The notes under the pieces: generated by a model
Seen by the model: the letters and a program-made list of their open reading frames with translations, nothing else
Told to the model about the DNA's origin: nothing
The model's database searches: none
Made by a program: the position numbers and the translations under genes
Origin: Streptosporangiaceae bacterium
GTDB taxonomy: Bacteria; Actinomycetota; Actinomycetes; Streptosporangiales; Streptosporangiaceae
Assembly (NCBI GenBank): GCA_030043395.1
Contig: JASHXW010000519.1
Location: 1 to 10,392, forward strand
Direction: 5' to 3'
Length of the DNA: 10,392 nucleotides
In this document: in pieces, positions 7,112-10,392 of the stretch
Position numbering within the stretch: position 1 is the first letter of the stretch
How the letters are laid out: every line of letters starts with the position of its first letter

Positions 7112-8341
7112 CTACTGTCGGTCATGTTCGTCACTGTCAGTGACCTCCCTTCCGTGCGCGATCAGCGAACCTGGCCTTACGGCACTGGTCCCGAAGCGCC
7201 GCGAGATCCTGTCCATCGTCGCCTCAGCCTCGCGCCAGGCATCCGGGCGCTCGCCGAGAGCGAGCTGCGTGCCAGCGCCTTCGGCCGGCCTCAGCCCGGT
7301 CGCACGCACGCCGACCAGGCGCAGCGGAATGCCCTCGAATCCGGACGCGGCGTACAGGTCACACGCCGTCGCGTAGATCTTCTGCGCGACATCCGTCGGT
7401 TCCGGCAACGTGCGAGCACGGGTAATCGTCTTGAAGTCCGCCCGCCTGAGCTTGACCGAGATGGTCCTGGCCGCATAACCGGAGGACCGCAAGCTGCGCG
7501 CCGTGCGACCGGCCAGCCTCAGCAGTTCGCGCCTGATCTGTGCGGCATCGCCGATATCTGCGCCGAAAGTCTCCTCGGCGCCGACGCTCTTCTCCTGCAC
7601 GCCCGTGACGACCCGGCGAGCATCGCGTCCCCACGCAAGCGACTCCAGATGCGCCGCCGTGGCCTGGCCGAGCTCGTGCTCCAGCGTGGCGAGCGGCGTG
7701 CTGGCCAGGTCACCGACAGTCCGCAGGCCAAGCCTGGCCAGTACCTGGCCGGTGCGCTCGCCCACTCCCCAGAGCGCCGACACGGGCAGGGGATGCAGGA
7801 ACTCAAGAACGCGGTCAGCCGGGATCACGAGCAGGCCATCCGGCTTGCAGTGCACGGAGGCGAGCTTCGCGACGAACTTCGTCGAGGCGATGCCGACCGA
7901 GCACGTGATGCCGAGCTCGTCGCTGACCTGACGGCGGATCAGCGCACCTATCCGCGCCGGCGACCCGAGCCGCCTCGTGGCACCGGAGATGTCGAGGAAC
8001 GCCTCATCCAGCGACAGCGGCTCGACATCAGGGGTCACGGCCTTGAAGATCGCCATGACCTCCTTGGAAACCGCACCGTACAGACCGTGACGTGGCGCGA
8101 TGAAGACGGCATGCGGGCACATTCGCTGCGCGCGGCCGACTGGCATCGCCGAGCGAACGCCGAAACCGCGCGCGAGGTAGTTGGCCGACAGGACCACTCC
8201 GCGGCCGCCAGTGTGGCCGACGATCACCGGCTGGCGGGCGAGTTCGGGACGGTCCCTGATCTCGACGCTCGCGTAGAACGCGTCCATGTCGACGTGCAGG
8301 ATGTGGCACCCGGAGTCATCTGGCGTGCCTGCCTGATTCAC
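7112..8341 (-). CDS. dinB: DNA polymerase IV (Y-family, DinB)
   Basis: Y-family polymerases copy damaged templates with low fidelity. The 409 residues show the palm motif HVDMDAFYASVE with catalytic Asp18 and the steric-gate aromatic at Tyr23. SLDEAFLDIS supplies Asp112 and Glu113, and CSVGIASTKFVAKLAS is the conserved 147-162 segment. A helix-hairpin-helix region (LWGVGERTG, 190-198) precedes the little-finger domain. QLALG (359-363) resembles the Pol IV beta-clamp binding motif; about 45 residues follow it. The GTG at 8341 has GGAAG 5 bases upstream. It lies 65 bases after nusB on the same strand, possibly cotranscribed. No LexA box (GAACnnnnGTTC) is visible upstream, so SOS control is not indicated. 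A dyad overlaps its ribosome-binding site. Confidence 0.95.
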   Translation of the reverse strand: MNQAGTPDDSGCHILHVDMDAFYASVEIRDRPELARQPVIVGHTGGRGVVLSANYLARGFGVRSAMPVGRAQRMCPHAVFIAPRHGLYGAVSKEVMAIFKAVTPDVEPLSLDEAFLDISGATRRLGSPARIGALIRRQVSDELGITCSVGIASTKFVAKLASVHCKPDGLLVIPADRVLEFLHPLPVSALWGVGERTGQVLARLGLRTVGDLASTPLATLEHELGQATAAHLESLAWGRDARRVVTGVQEKSVGAEETFGADIGDAAQIRRELLRLAGRTARSLRSSGYAARTISVKLRRADFKTITRARTLPEPTDVAQKIYATACDLYAASGFEGIPLRLVGVRATGLRPAEGAGTQLALGERPDAWREAEATMDRISRRFGTSAVRPGSLIAHGREVTDSDEHDRQ

Positions 8342-8346
8342 TGTTT

Positions 8347-8380
8347 CTTCCAGACCGTCCTGCTTAAGCCGTCCTGGAAG
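8347..8380 (-). promoter_or_regulatory. Dyad covering the dinB Shine-Dalgarno
   Basis: In the nusB-dinB gap the arms CTTCCAG and CTGGAAG are perfectly complementary (7 bp, 8374-8380 and 8347-8353 on the minus strand), with 20 bases between. The downstream arm contains GGAAG, the only Shine-Dalgarno-like sequence of dinB, so the stem would mask it in the mRNA. The loop holds a perfect GCTTAAGC palindrome (8362-8369) and two AGGACGG copies. A regulatory role is inference. Confidence 0.35.
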
Positions 8381-8406
8381 CCGACTCTACCGGTGGGCGC
8401 CGACAG

Positions 8407-8838
8407 TCAGCCTTGCTCGCGCGACTCGTCGCCGGGCAGCGTCGGCTTGTGCTCGAGCAGGCTCGCCAGGAGCCCGTTGACGAACGCCGGCGAGGCGTCC
8501 GTGGACAGGTCGGTCGCCAGCAGCACCGCCTCGCTGATCGCGACGGCCTCGGGGACGCCAGCGCCCCACAAGAGCTCGTAAGCGCCGATCCGCAAGATGT
8601 TCCGGTCTACCGCGGGCATCCTGTCCAGGGTCCAGCCGTGGCTGTGCTCGGAGAGAAGCTCGTCGATCCGCTCCCGGTGCGCCTGCACGCCCTGGACCAG
8701 CTCGATGGCATACGGCGTGACCGGCGGATCGGCTTGAATCGTCCTGGCCTCCAGGACGCTCAAGGGAGACTCGCCCCGCATCTCGGCCTCGAACAGGATG
8801 TCGAGTGCCCGCTTACGTGCCTTGCTGCGCGCTGCCAC
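8407..8838 (-). CDS. nusB: Transcription antitermination factor NusB
   Basis: NusB with NusE (S10) binds boxA RNA and supports antitermination of rRNA operons. The 143 residues show an all-helical NusB domain: RKRALDILFEAEMRG (9-23) at the start, the segment WTLDRMPAVDRNILRIGAYELL (69-90, core RMPAVDRNILRIGAYELL), and AISEAVLLATDLSTD (100-114) leading to FVNGLLASLL (119-128). Length is typical. The GTG at 8838 lies 12 bases after the efp stop and has no recognisable Shine-Dalgarno. Translation may therefore depend on coupling to efp; an internal start cannot be excluded but would cut the first helix. efp-nusB adjacency is usual in Actinobacteria and many Firmicutes. Confidence 0.95.
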   Translation of the reverse strand: MAARSKARKRALDILFEAEMRGESPLSVLEARTIQADPPVTPYAIELVQGVQAHRERIDELLSEHSHGWTLDRMPAVDRNILRIGAYELLWGAGVPEAVAISEAVLLATDLSTDASPAFVNGLLASLLEHKPTLPGDESREQG

Positions 8839-8850
8839 GGAGCCGCGCGG

Positions 8851-9408
8851 TCAGGCCCGGCCGAGGTATTCGCCGGTGCGCGTGTCGACGCGGATCTTCT
8901 CGCCTGTGGTGATGAAGAGCGGGACCTGGATCTGCGCGCCGGTCTCCAGCGTGGCCGGCTTGGTGCCGCCTGTGGACCGGTCTCCCTGCAGGCCGGGGTC
9001 GGTCTGGCTGACCGTGAGCTCGACGGCCGGCGGAAGCTCGACGTACAGGGCCGCGCCCTCGTTGAAGGCGACGGTCACCATCTGCTCCTCGAGCAGGTAG
9101 CCGGCGTTGTCGCCGACGGTCGCGGCAGGGATGCGCGGCTGGTCGTAGTCCTGGGTGTCCATGAAGACGAAATCGTCGCCCTCGCGGTACAGGTACTGCA
9201 TCTCCCGCTTGTCGACGCTGGCGACATCGACCTTGACGCCGGCGTTGAACGTGCGGTCGATGACCTTGCCGCTGAGCACGTTCTTCAGCTTGGTCCGCAC
9301 GAACGCGCCGCCCTTGCCCGGCTTGACGTGCTGGAACTCCACGACGTTCCAGAGCTGGCCGTCGATGCTGAGGGTCATCCCGTTCTTGAGGTCGTTCGTG
9401 GTGGCCAC
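8851..9408 (-). CDS. efp: Elongation factor P
   Basis: EF-P relieves ribosomes stalled on polyproline. The 185-residue protein has the three expected barrels: the KOW-like N-domain (about 1-62), the central domain (about 67-125) and the C-terminal OB domain (about 129-184), ending [12 protein letters not shown]. The tip loop at 29-36 reads KPGKGGAF with Lys32 (codon 9313-9315) as the functional residue and Gly34 (codon 9307-9309) where the actinobacterial PGKGP loop has Pro. The GTG at 9408 gives [11 protein letters not shown], the family start, with GGAGAAGG upstream; the same frame stays open further upstream but enters pepP. It lies 70 bases after pepP and 12 before nusB, so probably one operon. 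No lysine-modifying enzyme gene is in the window. Confidence 0.96.
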   Translation of the reverse strand: MATTNDLKNGMTLSIDGQLWNVVEFQHVKPGKGGAFVRTKLKNVLSGKVIDRTFNAGVKVDVASVDKREMQYLYREGDDFVFMDTQDYDQPRIPAATVGDNAGYLLEEQMVTVAFNEGAALYVELPPAVELTVSQTDPGLQGDRSTGGTKPATLETGAQIQVPLFITTGEKIRVDTRTGEYLGRA

Positions 9409-9478
9409 GGTGGCTGCCTTCTCCTGCATGCGTCGGAACCGCAGCGTCCGTGCCGGCCCGTCTGGTGCGGACGAGCGC

Positions 9479-10392
9479 CTACAGGACGAGCAGTTCCCTG
9501 GTGATGGTGGTGAGCGACTGAGCCGATCCCGCCGACCCGGCGTCTGACCGGACCACGAGCGTGTCCTCGATCCGGACGCCGCCCTGGCCGGGCAGATAGA
9601 TGCCAGGCTCGATGGTGATTGGTACCCGGTCACGTAGTGTACCGGTTCGGCCGTACCCGATAGTCGGTGCCTCGTGGACTTCCAGGCCGACGCCGTGGCC
9701 GAGGCCATGCGAGAAGTGCTCTCCGTGCCCGGACCCCGCGATCAGGTCCCGGGCAGCGGCGTCGACGGCCGCGACGTCGGCGCCGGGCATCGCTGCCGCG
9801 ATTCCCGCGGCCTGGGCCTGCGCCACGACCTGGTAGATGTCGCGCTGCCAGCCGGACGGCTCGCCAATCGCCACTGTCCTGGTCATGTCCGCGTGATAGC
9901 CGCCGAACCTGGCGCCGCAATCGATGGTTACCAGATCGCCGGACGCGAACTGCCTGCCGCCCGGAACATGGTGCGGGATGGCCCCGTTCGGCCCGGAAGC
10001 CACGATCGTGTCGAAGGCGACCGTCTCCGCTCCCAGGTCGATCATCGTGCGCTCCAGCGCGATGGCGTACTCGCGCTCGCTCACGCCCGGCCGCAACCAG
10101 CCGAGCACGGCCGAGAACGCGTCGCCGGTGATCGCGCAGGCCCTGGCGAGCAATTCGATCTCGGCCTCGTCCTTGACCTCCCGCAGTTCGTCGATCACAT
10201 CGCCGAGCGGGACAAGGTCGGGCAGCGTCGCGCCAGCTTCGCCGCGGATCGCGGCCAGGTCCGCGTGCTGGCGGACGGACAGGTGCTGATCTTCGAACGC
10301 GATGGTCGCTAGCCCGGCTGCCAGTGCCCGGCGGACCAGCGCCGGCTCGACGAAGCGCTCGATCAGCAACTCGGCGTCCGGGCACTCCCGTT
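9479..10392 (-). CDS. pepP: Xaa-Pro aminopeptidase (M24B), C-terminal part, cut by window edge
   Basis: The last 303 codons are visible; the start lies beyond the right edge, as the frame remains open to the end (…[17 protein letters not shown]). The pita-bread metallopeptidase domain is complete. It has five metal ligands, numbered from the first full codon: Asp157 (TIDCG), Asp168 (HADMTRT), His232 ([10 protein letters not shown]), Glu261 (TIEPGIYLP) and Glu275 (VRIEDT). VHEAP (238-242) supplies the second conserved His. Such enzymes remove an N-terminal residue preceding proline using two Mn or Co ions in the cytoplasm. Only the end of the creatinase-like N-domain is present, so M24B is favoured over methionine aminopeptidase by length and synteny. 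It leads into efp-nusB, a common actinobacterial arrangement linking proline-peptide processing and polyproline translation. The symbol follows that synteny. Confidence 0.9.
   Translation of the reverse strand, partial: RECPDAELLIERFVEPALVRRALAAGLATIAFEDQHLSVRQHADLAAIRGEAGATLPDLVPLGDVIDELREVKDEAEIELLARACAITGDAFSAVLGWLRPGVSEREYAIALERTMIDLGAETVAFDTIVASGPNGAIPHHVPGGRQFASGDLVTIDCGARFGGYHADMTRTVAIGEPSGWQRDIYQVVAQAQAAGIAAAMPGADVAAVDAAARDLIAGSGHGEHFSHGLGHGVGLEVHEAPTIGYGRTGTLRDRVPITIEPGIYLPGQGGVRIEDTLVVRSDAGSAGSAQSLTTITRELLVL

Noticed and set aside
7130..7144. Perfect 15-bp palindrome GTCACTG-T-CAGTGAC
   Set aside because: It lies inside the dinB 3' coding end, is a single copy, and the spacing allows only a small hairpin; chance is sufficient.
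7046..8581. 511-codon open frame on the plus strand
   Set aside because: It lies opposite dinB, which has clear polymerase motifs; its Arg/Ala-rich translation has no recognisable domain and is a high-GC shadow frame.
8413..9504. 363-codon open frame on the plus strand
   Set aside because: Antisense to nusB and efp, both unambiguous; the translation is Asp/Gly/Leu-rich shadow sequence without motifs.
9409..9708. The efp reading frame stays open for another 100 codons upstream
   Set aside because: The extra residues do not look like EF-P, overlap pepP on the same strand, and the GTG at 9408 has a ribosome-binding site and gives the conserved start and usual length.

Overview
The window comes from a high-GC actinobacterium (Actinomycetota). 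Evidence: strongly GC-biased codon use, frequent GTG starts, a DUF3040 membrane protein (a largely actinobacterial family), an EF-P of the actinobacterial type, and a gene order next to the division/cell-wall (dcw) cluster that is typical of this phylum. I cannot name a genus. All genes look chromosomal; I see no transposase, integrase, phage gene, CRISPR array, tRNA or rRNA.

Layout. (1) 1-1051, minus strand: the head of the dcw cluster, mraZ (620-1051) followed by the first 103 codons of rsmH/mraW (1-311, running off the left edge). An unusually long 308-bp spacer between them holds repeated and mutually complementary sequence and may be a regulatory RNA leader. (2) 1052-1402: a divergent control region. 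It holds a good sigma70-type promoter for mraZ overlaid by four 10-bp-phased GTGGNG boxes, a textbook MraZ operator, with a second pair of boxes on the mraZ Shine-Dalgarno. (3) 1403-6488, plus strand: a three-gene operon, MoxR AAA+ ATPase, DUF58 protein and a membrane-anchored TgpA-like transglutaminase. The last two overlap by ATGA. (4) 6489-6524: a tail-to-tail junction containing an imperfect ~35-bp tandem duplication that carries both stop codons. (5) 6525-10392, minus strand: pepP (5' end off the right edge), efp, nusB, dinB and DUF3040, probably pepP-efp-nusB as one unit with dinB close behind.

How the genes relate. MraZ represses its own dcw operon, and RsmH methylates 16S rRNA from the same operon. 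The divergent MoxR-DUF58-transglutaminase set is a widespread chaperone/envelope module whose position beside dcw suggests a cell-envelope role. PepP, EF-P and NusB are housekeeping functions in peptide processing, polyproline translation and antitermination; DinB is a lesion-bypass polymerase.

Most worth checking: the EF-P loop reads PGKGG rather than the PGKGP reported as hallmark of actinobacterial EF-P with an unmodified lysine; the mraZ-rsmH leader; the two-part MraZ box array; a dyad that could mask the dinB Shine-Dalgarno; and the duplicated convergent gene ends. I found no clear undescribed multi-gene system.
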